Both the position numbers and the translations under genes were made by a program. The notes under the pieces were generated by a model. It saw nothing but the letters and a program-made list of their open reading frames with translations, had not been told where the DNA came from and did not search any database. Shown piece after piece: positions 19,939-28,808 of a DNA stretch of 64,000 nucleotides (positions are counted from its first letter, which is position 1; each line of letters starts with the position of its first letter). The stretch comes from Cereibacter azotoformans (GTDB taxonomy: Bacteria; Pseudomonadota; Alphaproteobacteria; Rhodobacterales; Rhodobacteraceae). The stretch covers positions 744,001 through 808,000 of the forward strand of contig JAGFXX010000001.1 of NCBI GenBank assembly GCA_017599285.1, read 5' to 3'.

Positions 19939-20083
19939 GTTCGATACCTTGTGGATGGTCCGGCTCTGGGCGCGGATGGCCTTGGCGGAAGCGGGGAACG
20001 AGGCTCAGGCCGCGCTTCCCGCCGATCCCGGTGCGCGGGCCCGGCAGGCCCCGGCGCGGATGAAGCGGGCGTGACGCGCCATG

Positions 20084-21082
<999 letters not shown>

Positions 21083-21089
21083 GTGGCCC

Positions 21090-21920
21090 TCACTTCACCG
21101 CGCCGAAGGTCAGGCCGCGGACGAGTTGCTTCTGGCTGAACCAGCCAAGGATCAGGATCGGCGCGATCGCCATGGTCGAGGCCGCCGAAAGTTTCGCGTA
21201 GAACAGGCCCTCGGGGCTGGAATAGCTGGCGATGAACTGCGTCAGCGGCGCCGCGCGCGAGGTGGTCAGCTGCAGCGTCCAGAAGGCCTCGTTCCAGGCG
21301 AGGATGACGTTCAGCAGCAGCGTCGAGGCGATCCCCGGAACGGCCATCGGCGTCAGCACGTAGAGGATCTCGGAGCCGAGCGTGGCGCCATCCATCCGTG
21401 CCGCCTCGAGGATCTCTCCGGGGATCTCCTTGAAGTAGGTGTAGAGCATCCAGACCACGATCGGCAGGTTGATGAGCGTCAGCACGATCACGAGGCCGAT
21501 GCGGGTGTCGAGAAGCCCGGTGTCGCGGAAGATCAGGTAGATCGGGATCAGCACGCCCACCGCCGGCATCATCTTGGTGGAGAGCATCCACATCAGCACA
21601 TCCTTGGTGCGCCTGCCCGGCACGAAGGCCATGGCCCAGGCGGCCGGGATCGCGATGGCAAGCGCGAGAAGGGTGGAGCCGAGCGAGATCACCACCGAGT
21701 TCATGAAGTGGCGCGAATAGTTGGATCGCGTCTGGACCTGTTCGTAGCTGATCAGCGTCCAGTCCGAGAACAGCATGGCGAAGGGCGCCTTGATGGCGTC
21801 GCCTTCGGTCTTGAAGCTCATCAGCACGGTCCAGAGGATCGGGAAGAAGATGAGCAGACCCACGGTCCACGCGGCGAGCGTGACGATCAGGGTGCGTCGG
21901 GCTGTGATGCGGCGTGACAT
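21090..21920 (-). CDS. smoG: Polyol ABC transporter permease (MalG type)
   Basis: The second permease of the polyol importer is 276 aa with six predicted helices. It has the cytoplasmic EAA loop [29 protein letters not shown], which contacts the ATPase. The N-terminus has a basic segment before the first helix, and there is no large periplasmic domain, as usual for the MalG type. It lies 1 bp after smoF and 7 bp before smoK, so the three genes are clearly one operon. Confidence 0.92.
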   Translation of the reverse strand: MSRRITARRTLIVTLAAWTVGLLIFFPILWTVLMSFKTEGDAIKAPFAMLFSDWTLISYEQVQTRSNYSRHFMNSVVISLGSTLLALAIAIPAAWAMAFVPGRRTKDVLMWMLSTKMMPAVGVLIPIYLIFRDTGLLDTRIGLVIVLTLINLPIVVWMLYTYFKEIPGEILEAARMDGATLGSEILYVLTPMAVPGIASTLLLNVILAWNEAFWTLQLTTSRAAPLTQFIASYSSPEGLFYAKLSAASTMAIAPILILGWFSQKQLVRGLTFGAVK

Positions 21921-21921
21921 G

Positions 21922-22794
21922 TCAGGCGTCCAGGTTCTTGCCGATCATGCGCATCAGGAAGATGGCCACGATGTTGGCGAGGATGACGGCGATGATCCCG
22001 CCGGCCGAGCCGCCGCCCACGTCGTAGTTCAACAGCGACTGCGCATAGACGAGATAGGTGATGTTGGTCGAGGCCGTGCCCGGACCGCCGTTGGTGGTCA
22101 CGAGGATCTCGGCGAAGACACCCAGAAGGAAGATGGTCTGGATCAGCACGACCACGGTGATCGCGCGCGTCAGGTGCGGCAGGGTGATGTAGAGGAAGCG
22201 ATCGAGCGGGCCCGCGCCGTCCATCTCGGCCGCCTCCATCTGCTCGCGGTCGAGCGACTGCAGCGCGGTCAGCAGGATCAGCGTGGCGAAGGGCAGCCAT
22301 TGCCAGGCCACGATGCCGATGATCGAGGCCAAGGGCGCATGGGCGAGGAAGTCGAAGGGCTGCATCCCCAGCGCCCGGGCGATATGGGCGAACATGCCGT
22401 TCACGGGGTTCATGAACATGTTCTTCCAGACCAGCGCCGAGACGGTGGGCATGATGAAGAAGGGCGCGATCACCAGGATCCGCACGATCCCCTGGCCCCA
22501 CATCGGCTGGTCGAGCAGCAGCGCCAGCAGCGTGCCGCCCACCACGGTGATCAGCAGCACGCCCCCCACCAGCAGGATCGTGTTGGTCAGCGCCGCCGAG
22601 AAGGCGGGGTCGGTCAGGAAGTAGTAGTAATTGTCCCAGCCGGTGAAGCTCTCCATCCCCGGCATGAGGAGATTGTAGCGCAGGAAGCTGAAATAGAGCG
22701 TCATCGACAGCGGCACGATCATCCACAGCAGAAGCAGGATGACGGCCGGCGAAATCATCAGACGCGCCGCAGTCTTGGAGTGCTGGGTCGCCAT
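21922..22794 (-). CDS. smoF: Polyol ABC transporter permease (MalF/UgpA type)
   Basis: The first permease of the polyol importer is 290 aa with six helices and the EAA motif EQMEAAEMDGAGPLDRFLYITLPHL in the fourth cytoplasmic loop. It starts at ATG 22794, 94 bp after the binding-protein gene. That gap contains GC-rich hairpins, probably lowering membrane-subunit expression relative to the binding protein. It ends 1 bp before smoG. Confidence 0.92.
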   Translation of the reverse strand: MATQHSKTAARLMISPAVILLLLWMIVPLSMTLYFSFLRYNLLMPGMESFTGWDNYYYFLTDPAFSAALTNTILLVGGVLLITVVGGTLLALLLDQPMWGQGIVRILVIAPFFIMPTVSALVWKNMFMNPVNGMFAHIARALGMQPFDFLAHAPLASIIGIVAWQWLPFATLILLTALQSLDREQMEAAEMDGAGPLDRFLYITLPHLTRAITVVVLIQTIFLLGVFAEILVTTNGGPGTASTNITYLVYAQSLLNYDVGGGSAGGIIAVILANIVAIFLMRMIGKNLDA

Positions 22795-22823
22795 GAAGGC
22801 CTCGGGGCTGAGGGGGCGGAACG

Positions 22824-22880
22824 GCGCCGGACGCAGGACCGGCGCGGCAGGAGCGGCGGGCCGATCCCGGAGGCCGGCCC
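22824..22880 (-). repeat. GC-rich hairpins between smoE and smoF
   Basis: Two stem-loops lie in the 94-bp gap: GCGCCGG/CCGGCGC at 22824-22845 (8-nt loop) and GGGCCG/CGGCCC at 22858-22880. Such structures after a binding-protein gene often protect its mRNA 3' end or cause partial termination. Confidence 0.5.
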
Positions 22881-22888
22881 GGCAGGGC

Positions 22889-24199
22889 TTACTTGATGTA
22901 GCCGGCGCGGGTCATCTCGCGCGTCGTGAAGGCTTGCGCCGCGGCCAGCGCCTGTTCGGCCGACATCGACCCGGCAAGCGCCGCCGAGAACTGCTGGCCG
23001 ACAGCCGTGCCGATGCCCTGGAACTCGGGGATCGCCACGAACTGGATACCGACGTAAGGCACCGGATCGACCGCCGGGTTGGTCGGATCAGCCGCGTTGA
23101 TGCTCTCCAGCGTCATCTGCGCGAAGGGCACCTTCTGGTATTCCGGGTTCTCGTAGAGCGAGGCTCGCGTCCCCGGAGGCACGTTGGCCCAGCCCTCCTT
23201 CGAGGCGACCAGCTCGGCATAGTCCTTCGAGGTTGCCCAGGCGATGAACTGCTTGGCGGCATCCACCTTCTGCGACCCCGCCGGCACCGCGAGGTTCCAG
23301 GCCCAGAGCCAGTTGGACCGCTTGCCCTTGCCGGTGTCGGGCGCCAGCGCGAAGCCCACATGGTCGGCCACGGTCGATTCCGCGGGGTTGGTCACGAACG
23401 AGGCGGCCACCGTCGCGTCGATCCACATGCCGCACTTGCCCTGCTGGAACAGCGCGAGGTTCTCGTTGAAGCCGTTGTTCGAGGCGCCCGGAGGCCCGTA
23501 GTTCGTCATCAGCTCGAGATAGTCGGTCAGCGCGGCCTTCCAGGCCTCGCCGTCGAACTGCGGCTGCCAGTTCTCGTCGAACCAGCGCGCGCCGTAGCTG
23601 TTGGCCATGGCGGTCAGGAACGCCATGTTCTCGCCCCAGCCGGCCTTGCCGCGCAGGCAGATGCCGTAGATATCGGCATCCTTGTCGGTCATCTTGGCGG
23701 CGGCTTCCTTGACGAATTCCCAGGTGGGGGCGTCGGGCATGGTCAGCCCCGCCTTCTCCATCAGGTCCGTCCGGTACATGATCATCGAGCTTTCGCCGTA
23801 GAAGGGCGCGGCATAGAGTTCGCCATCGACGGTCAGGCCGTTGCGGATCGCGGGCAGGATGTCGTCGGCGTCATATTCGGGCGGCAGGTCGTTGAGGCTC
23901 ACGAGCCAGCCCTGCTTGCCCCAGATCGGCACCTCGTAGGTGCCGATGGTCAGCACGTCGAACTGCCCGCCCCGGGTGGCGATGTCGGTCGTGACCTTCT
24001 GGCGCAGCACGTTTTCCTCGAGCGTGACCCACTCGACCGTGATGTCGGGATGCTGCGCGTTGAACTCGGACATGAGCCCCTGCATGCGGATCATGTCGCC
24101 GTTGTTGACGGTCGCCACGGTGATGGTTTCGGCGCCTGCGGCGGTCGAAAGCGCCGCCACGGCGCACGCCCCCATCAGGGCGCGAAATCTTGCGGTCAT
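22889..24199 (-). CDS. smoE: Polyol ABC transporter periplasmic binding protein
   Basis: This extracytoplasmic receptor captures sorbitol and mannitol. The 436-aa protein belongs to the family 1 solute-binding proteins (MalE-like). It has a Sec signal peptide (basic start, hydrophobic ALMGACAVAALSTAAG, AxA cleavage near residue 23) and family features such as TVATVNNGDMIRMQGLMSEFNAQHP and a long helix-rich second lobe. ATG 24199 is preceded by GGGAGGATACTG. It is the first gene of the transporter operon; its promoter overlaps a 37-bp inverted repeat. Confidence 0.92.
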   Translation of the reverse strand: MTARFRALMGACAVAALSTAAGAETITVATVNNGDMIRMQGLMSEFNAQHPDITVEWVTLEENVLRQKVTTDIATRGGQFDVLTIGTYEVPIWGKQGWLVSLNDLPPEYDADDILPAIRNGLTVDGELYAAPFYGESSMIMYRTDLMEKAGLTMPDAPTWEFVKEAAAKMTDKDADIYGICLRGKAGWGENMAFLTAMANSYGARWFDENWQPQFDGEAWKAALTDYLELMTNYGPPGASNNGFNENLALFQQGKCGMWIDATVAASFVTNPAESTVADHVGFALAPDTGKGKRSNWLWAWNLAVPAGSQKVDAAKQFIAWATSKDYAELVASKEGWANVPPGTRASLYENPEYQKVPFAQMTLESINAADPTNPAVDPVPYVGIQFVAIPEFQGIGTAVGQQFSAALAGSMSAEQALAAAQAFTTREMTRAGYIK

Positions 24200-24221
24200 C
24201 AGTATCCTCCCTGGCCTGCAC

Positions 24222-24258
24222 GGTGAGCATTAGTTCGTGCGGCGAATAATTACTCACC
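24222..24258. promoter_or_regulatory. Inverted-repeat operator at smoE promoter
   Basis: GGTGAGCATTAGTTCG and CGAATAATTACTCACC form an inverted repeat with 12 of 16 positions paired across a 5-bp spacer. It lies 23-59 bp upstream of the smoE ATG. On the minus strand TTGACA (24278-24273) with AGTAAT 18 bp further places the -10 and start site inside it. The SorC-family regulator encoded next door is the obvious candidate to bind it; that link is inference. Confidence 0.65.
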
Positions 24259-24306
24259 GAGGGGCAGCAGGCTGTCAATCATTTTCTGCCGCTTGCTTCG
24301 GCAGGA

Positions 24307-25260
24307 TCAGGACAGGAGTGCCTGCGCTGTCAGCTCGTCGGTGATCAGGCCGTTGAAAAGGCGTCCCTTCAGGCCTGCGCGCAGCGCGGCGAGTTTGGGC
24401 TTGCCGCCGGCGATGGCGACGGCCGTCCGATCGCTCGAAATCTCGACCCGGACGCCCGCGACGCGCTGGTTGATGCTCGTCTCGAGATAACGCCCATCCG
24501 AGTCGAACACCCAGCCCGCGACCTCTCCGGCCGCCCCGAGCTGCTGCATCTCCTCCAGCTCGGCGGCCGTGATGAAGCCGTCCTTGAGCAGCGGCGCATC
24601 CGCGCCCATCTGGCCCAGCCCCACGAAGGTCACGTCGGCGTTGCGCGCCAGCCTCAGCACCGACTGCACCGGCTTGAGCGCGTGGAACAGCTCACGCTCG
24701 GCGGCGTCCTGCGCAATCACCGGCATCGGCATTGGATAGTGCGGCGCCCGCACCCGGTCGGCGATGCGGAAGATCACGTCGTAGTAGGAGGCCGACCCGT
24801 CCGCCGAGATGTTGCCGTTCAGCGAGACGATCTTGTGCTGTTCGCAGACCATGGACGTCATTTCTTCCACCGTGGCGCGCAGCGACCGTCCGGTGCCGAA
24901 GGCCACCACCATCGGCCGCTCCGAGCGCAGGACGCGTTCCACCTCTGCGGCGGCGGTGGGTGCGATCGAGGGCAGGGGATCGACATCCGCCCCGATGCTC
25001 GGCGCGACCCGGGCAAGCTTCAGCCCGAAGCGCCGGGTCAGCGCGGCCTCGAGATGCAGGCAGCCCGACACGCGATGCTCGAGCCGGACATGGATCAGCC
25101 GCTCGGAGATCGCCCGGCTCACCAGCCGCTGCGCCCGCTGGCGCGAGGTGCCCAGCTCGCGCGCGATCTGGTCCTGCGTCAGGCCCGCGACGTAATAGAG
25201 CCAGCCGGCGCGGGCGGCATCATCCAGCGGCGTCGGCTCGCTCTCGGGCCGGTCGATCAT
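24307..25260 (-). CDS. SorC/DeoR-family sugar-binding transcriptional regulator
   Basis: This is probably the polyol-responsive regulator of the smo/mtl genes. From ATG 25260 the product is 317 aa. Residues 14-60 form a helix-turn-helix (LTQDQIARELGTSRQRAQRLVSRAI). The remainder is the SorC sugar-isomerase-like effector domain, including VVAFGTGRSLRATVEEM and NADVTFVGLGQMG. The frame continues upstream, but the ATG overlaps the HAD-gene stop as ATGA, which sets the start. It lies between the phosphatase and smoE on the same strand, next to the inverted repeat at the smoE promoter. Confidence 0.88.
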   Translation of the reverse strand: MIDRPESEPTPLDDAARAGWLYYVAGLTQDQIARELGTSRQRAQRLVSRAISERLIHVRLEHRVSGCLHLEAALTRRFGLKLARVAPSIGADVDPLPSIAPTAAAEVERVLRSERPMVVAFGTGRSLRATVEEMTSMVCEQHKIVSLNGNISADGSASYYDVIFRIADRVRAPHYPMPMPVIAQDAAERELFHALKPVQSVLRLARNADVTFVGLGQMGADAPLLKDGFITAAELEEMQQLGAAGEVAGWVFDSDGRYLETSINQRVAGVRVEISSDRTAVAIAGGKPKLAALRAGLKGRLFNGLITDELTAQALLS

Positions 25261-25943
25261 GTCAGGGTCTCGCAACTGGCCCGGCGCAGTCCGGGCAGGG
25301 TCTCGTAAAAGCGCAGGAGGCTGTCGAAGCGCCGGTGCGGGCGCGCGTCGGGCGGATCCTCGATCCGGCGGCCCGCCAGATGGCTGCCCCCGGTGAATCG
25401 CCACACCTGCATTCCGGCCGCAAGGGCCGCGCGCACTCCGGGTTCCGTGTCCTCGATCACGAGGCACCGGCCGGGCTCGACACCCATCTCGGCCGCGGCG
25501 AAGAGGAAAAGATCCGGGAAGGGCTTTCCGCGCGCGACCTGGCTTGCGGTGAAGCAGCGGCCCTCGAAAAGCGGTGCGAGTCCGGTGATCTCGAGCGAGC
25601 GGGCCAGCCGCGCCGGGCTGCTCGAGGTGGCGAGGCAGGAGGGCACGGCCAGCGCCCGCACCACCTCGGCGGCGCCGGGCACGGGGCGAAGCCCGGTCTC
25701 GAAGGCCTGAAGCAGCCGGGCTCTTTCATCCGCCTGGAAGGTCTCGGGCAGGGTCACGCCAAAGTCGCGCAGAACGACCTCCTGCACGGCGGGAAAGCTG
25801 CGGCCGAGGAAATGGCGGTGCACGAAGGCCTCGTCCACGCACACGCCGGCGCGCTCCAGTTCGGCCACGAGGACGGCGACGGCAAGGACTTCCGAATCGA
25901 CCAGAACCCCGTCGCAGTCGAAGATGACAAGCCCGATATCCAT
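25257..25943 (-). CDS. HAD-superfamily phosphatase (beta-phosphoglucomutase-like)
   Basis: This 228-aa cytoplasmic protein has the haloacid dehalogenase motif I IFDCDGVLVDSE, with nucleophile Asp9 and acid/base Asp11. It has motif II as ATSSSP, a lysine in RGKPFPDLF, and motif III in LVIEDTEPGVRAA. The four-helix cap after motif I places it with the PGM-like/CbbY phosphatases. It probably acts on a sugar or polyol phosphate, judging from its overlap with the SorC regulator and the polyol operon downstream; the exact substrate cannot be read from sequence. The start ATG 25943 gives the family length. Confidence 0.85.
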   Translation of the reverse strand: MDIGLVIFDCDGVLVDSEVLAVAVLVAELERAGVCVDEAFVHRHFLGRSFPAVQEVVLRDFGVTLPETFQADERARLLQAFETGLRPVPGAAEVVRALAVPSCLATSSSPARLARSLEITGLAPLFEGRCFTASQVARGKPFPDLFLFAAAEMGVEPGRCLVIEDTEPGVRAALAAGMQVWRFTGGSHLAGRRIEDPPDARPHRRFDSLLRFYETLPGLRRASCETLT

Positions 25944-26120
25944 GCGCCGACAGTAGGCGAGCGCGCTTTGCCGAGTAAAGCGGCAAGATGGACAGCCATC
26001 GGCGGCCGGACGGCGGAACCGGCGCGGTGCTGGAACAATGCGACGCCCCTGCGGTTCGACCAGCGACCCGGTGCCACACGGCGAGCCGGACGTTCGCAAG
26101 CCACACGAAGGAGAGACCCC

Positions 26121-26621
26121 ATGGCCCTGTTTTCCAAGGACATCCGTACGATGGACGATCTTTACATGCACATGCTGCAGGATATCTACTATGCCGAGAT
26201 GCAGATCGAGAAGGCCCTGCCCAAGATGATCGGCAAGGCCGGCGATGCGGGCCTCCGCGAGGGGTTCGAGCATCACCTGGACGAGACGCGCGGACACGTC
26301 CAGCGGCTTGAGCGGGTCTTCTCGCTGCTCGGGCACGAGGCCAAGGGCACGACCTGTCCTGCGATCGACGGGATCATCAAGGAAGCCAATGATGTGGCGG
26401 GCGACATTGCCGAACAGGATGTGCTCGATGCGGCCCTTGCCGCCGCGGCGCAGGCGGTCGAGCATTACGAGATGACGCGCTACGGCACGCTCATCGCCTG
26501 GTCGAAGGAGCTTGGGCGCACCGAAGTGGCGCAGATCCTCGAGCAGACGCTCGCCGAGGAAAAGGCGGCCGACATGAAGCTCACGAAGCTGGCCGAGGCC
26601 CGGCTGAACCGCGCCGCCTGA
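26121..26621 (+). CDS. YciF/DUF892 ferritin-like protein
   Basis: A 166-aa four-helix ferritin-like protein of the YciF family, linked in enterobacteria to stress responses; its biochemical role is unclear. The sequence shows the family opening TMDDLYMHMLQDIYYAEMQIEKALPKM. Its carboxylate/histidine residues suit a di-metal centre: E-x6-H spacing in the first helices, EHYEMTRYG in the third and EEKAADMKL in the fourth. The start ATG 26121 is preceded by AGGAGAG. It stands alone, divergent from the HAD gene, with a 177-bp upstream region lacking a convincing promoter. Confidence 0.85.
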   Translation: MALFSKDIRTMDDLYMHMLQDIYYAEMQIEKALPKMIGKAGDAGLREGFEHHLDETRGHVQRLERVFSLLGHEAKGTTCPAIDGIIKEANDVAGDIAEQDVLDAALAAAAQAVEHYEMTRYGTLIAWSKELGRTEVAQILEQTLAEEKAADMKLTKLAEARLNRAA

Positions 26622-26640
26622 GGCCGCGCAGACCAGGGGC

Positions 26641-26656
26641 GGGCGCCAAGGCGCCC
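26641..26656. terminator. Hairpin between convergent genes
   Basis: GGGCGCC-AA-GGCGCCC lies between the DUF892 gene stop (26621) and the stop of the minus-strand gene at 26658. It has no T-run, so it is at best a weak shared terminator. Confidence 0.35.
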
Positions 26657-26657
26657 G

Positions 26658-27311
26658 TCAGGATCGGGCGTCTGCGGGCGCCGCAAGCGCCTCGATCCCG
26701 GACCGGACCAGGATGGCCGCGTAGAAATGGACCAACGCCCGGTCGCTCTTGCGGGCTTCCTGCCAGCGGGCCGTCGAGAACTGCCCCTCCTCGAGGAACG
26801 GATCGGCCGCCGCCAGAAGGCGCCGTGACGGATCGTCCGCCTGGTCGCTTCCGCCGAAATAGTCGCTCAGCAGGCCCGCGCGGACCTGCATGGCGCCCGA
26901 GATGCGCAACGGATGGCCCATCAGGTCGAAGCTGCGGACGGGGAGGCCGCCGTCGCCATGTTCGGCCACACGACGTGCGAAGATGGTCTGAAACAACGCG
27001 CAGAGGCAGATGAAACCCTTGTCGAGTGCCTCGTCGCGGGTGCGGACGAAGGCCGGCAGCGAGGGGAAGACCGCCTCGGTCTCGGCGCCGTCGATGAGGA
27101 TGTCCACGATCCAGCCCTTGCCCGCCGGCAGCAGGATCACGGCCCGGACATTCCCCTCGTCCAATGCCGCGGCCTCGGCCCGGACATAGGCCTCCGGAGG
27201 GAACCAGCGGTTGTCCAGCAGGTAGTTGCTGCCGGCCCTGCGGCGCGCCTCGGCGGCGATCTCCGCAAGAAGCGCCTCGCCGGCGTCGATGTCCGCCCTG
27301 TCATAGCCCAT
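26658..27311 (-). CDS. Unrecognised 217-aa protein
   Basis: I do not recognise this family. The 217-aa protein is soluble, with no signal peptide or membrane segment. Visible stretches include GSNYLLDNRWFPPEAYVRAEAAALDEGNVRAVILLPAGKGW near the N-terminus and two cysteines in GFICLCALFQ. The hydrophobic pattern alternates as in a mixed alpha/beta fold. Codon use matches the neighbours. It starts at ATG 27311 and lies 51 bp downstream of the response-regulator gene on the same strand, so it may be its co-transcribed partner; that is inference. Confidence 0.7.
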   Translation of the reverse strand: MGYDRADIDAGEALLAEIAAEARRRAGSNYLLDNRWFPPEAYVRAEAAALDEGNVRAVILLPAGKGWIVDILIDGAETEAVFPSLPAFVRTRDEALDKGFICLCALFQTIFARRVAEHGDGGLPVRSFDLMGHPLRISGAMQVRAGLLSDYFGGSDQADDPSRRLLAAADPFLEEGQFSTARWQEARKSDRALVHFYAAILVRSGIEALAAPADARS

Positions 27312-27362
27312 GGCCCGCTCCCCTTGTCGTCGGGGTCGTGGTGCAAGATGCGGGCCAGCGGA

Positions 27363-27995
27363 TCAGATGATGCCGAGATTTCGCGCGGTCACCACGGCCT
27401 GTGTGCGGTTCGTGGCACCGAGCTTCTTGCAGATCGACTTGACATGCATCTTGATCGTTGGCTCGGCCAGGTTAAGACCGTGCGCTATCTCCTTGTTCTG
27501 GCGACCTTCGGCCAGATAGGACATGACCAGCATCTCCTTCTCGGTCAGCCGGCCGCCCGAGCTGTCGGGGGCCTGCCGGCGGTCACGCGCCAGTTCAAGC
27601 GGCAGGTAATGCTCGCCCGCATGCATGAAGCGGATGGCATTGCCGAGGCTGCGCACCGGGGTCGTCTTCAGCACGATGCCCGAGGCGCCTGCGGCAAGGA
27701 TCTCGTCCACCATGCGGGGCGTCGGGTTCGAGGTGAGGATCGCGACCGGCTTGCCGGCCGAGAGCTTGATCGCCCGCGTGAGACCGGCCACGCCGTTCAT
27801 GCCCGGCATGTTGAGATCGAGCAGCGTCACGTCGAAGGGGCCGTGCTCCTTGATCCGCTCGAGCGCCTCGTCGAGGCTCTTGGCCGTGCGGACCGTCATT
27901 TCGGACGAGGCGGCGAGGAAAAGCGAGAACATCTCGACGACCATCTCGTGATCATCGGCAATGAGGACGCTGAGCTTCTGGGGCATCTGGGTCAT
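27363..27995 (-). CDS. LuxR-type response regulator (NarL family)
   Basis: A two-component output protein of 210 aa. Residues 8-125 are a receiver domain with the acidic pair in LIADDHE, phosphoacceptor Asp60 in LLDLNMPG, a conserved Thr-type switch position and Lys in VLKTTP. Residues about 145-208 are a LuxR helix-turn-helix (LTEKEMLVMSYLAEGRQNKEIAHGL and KMHVKSICKKL). I start it at ATG 27995; the frame extends upstream without family sequence. It is divergent from the molybdopterin-fold protein and hybrid kinase at 28278-31477, its most likely signalling partners. Confidence 0.88.
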   Translation of the reverse strand: MTQMPQKLSVLIADDHEMVVEMFSLFLAASSEMTVRTAKSLDEALERIKEHGPFDVTLLDLNMPGMNGVAGLTRAIKLSAGKPVAILTSNPTPRMVDEILAAGASGIVLKTTPVRSLGNAIRFMHAGEHYLPLELARDRRQAPDSSGGRLTEKEMLVMSYLAEGRQNKEIAHGLNLAEPTIKMHVKSICKKLGATNRTQAVVTARNLGII

Positions 27996-28183
27996 TGTAG
28001 GCTCGCTTCTGTCTTGCACGCATGCCTGCGGATCATGCGACTTGTCCGGAGGGAGATGCAACGCCCTGAGGTACCGGCATCTCCAGGTTGCACACATCCG
28101 AAAAATTTGGGAAGAGACAAGTGGAATGGCATAGATCCACACTCCCGCGCCAAGTTACTGACAATGGTTGGCGCCGTATATGT

Positions 28184-28211
28184 GCTTAAGTATGTTAAGG
28201 CATGCTTAAGC
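28184..28211. promoter_or_regulatory. Repeated GCTTAAG operator-like element
   Basis: GCTTAAG occurs at 28184-28190 and 28204-28210, exactly 20 bp apart, with a third TTAAG at 28195-28199. CTTAAG is itself palindromic, so the element can be read as two phased dyads about two helical turns apart. It lies in the AT-richest part of the 282-bp divergent region between the response regulator and the secreted protein gene and may be the binding site of that regulator. This is a pattern, not a known box. Confidence 0.4.
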
Positions 28212-28277
28212 GGAGATGCCTCATCATCCGTTCACTGCTATTGGTCGGGCCGAGCACAGGCATGATGGAGTTGTGAA

Positions 28278-28808
28278 GTGACCGTGCGTGCGGGACGTTT
28301 CCTCGCCCTCTGCTGCGCAGCCGCGATCTGCGCGGCCGCTTCCTCCGTGGCGGCATCGCCCGCGGACCTGCCGGCGCCGGCCGGAACTCCGCTGCTGACG
28401 GTGGATGGCGCGATAGCCCGCTCGAACGATGCGGGACGGGCGGTGTTCGATCTCGACATGCTGCAGGAGCTGCCGGCGCGGTCCTTCCGCACCTCGACCG
28501 TCTGGACAGAGGGCGTGCGCGAATTCACCGGCGTTCCTCTCAAGGCGCTGCTCGAGCGGCTGGGGGTGGACGGACCTGTCTCGGTCTCGGCCACCGCGAT
28601 CAACGACTATGCGGTGGAGATCCCCGCCGACGCCATCGGGGATCAGGCGCCGATCATCGCCTATCACATCGACGGCGCGACCTTTTCCCGCCGCGAGAAG
28701 GGGCCGTTGTGGGTAGTCTTCCCCTATGACGCGGAGGAACGCTACCGCACCGAGGTCACCTATGGGCAGAGCATCTGGCAGCTTGACCGGCTGACCGTGC
28801 GTCCATGA
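28278..28808 (+). CDS. Secreted oxidoreductase-molybdopterin-domain-like protein
   Basis: The 176-aa product has a Sec signal peptide (hydrophobic FLALCCAAAICAAASSVAA, cleavage near residue 27). The mature domain resembles the sulfite-oxidase-type molybdopterin-binding fold, with TEGVREFTGVPLKALLERLGV, ATAINDYAVEIP and EKGPLWVVFPYD. The mature part contains no cysteine, so the molybdenum-ligating Cys of sulfite oxidases is missing and catalysis by that mechanism is unlikely. It starts at GTG 28278 after GGAG. Its stop overlaps the hybrid kinase start (ATGA), suggesting it is the periplasmic partner of that sensor. Confidence 0.75.
   Translation: MTVRAGRFLALCCAAAICAAASSVAASPADLPAPAGTPLLTVDGAIARSNDAGRAVFDLDMLQELPARSFRTSTVWTEGVREFTGVPLKALLERLGVDGPVSVSATAINDYAVEIPADAIGDQAPIIAYHIDGATFSRREKGPLWVVFPYDAEERYRTEVTYGQSIWQLDRLTVRP

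Noticed and set aside
24286..24304. CTGCCG/CGGCAG hairpin after the SorC regulator gene as a terminator
   Set aside because: The stem is only 6 bp and no T-run follows in the direction of transcription.
26032..26056. GGAAC-N16-GGTT upstream of the DUF892 gene as a general stress (EcfG) promoter
   Set aside because: The -10 deviates from CGTT, and Rhodobacterales generally lack EcfG, so the match is probably chance.
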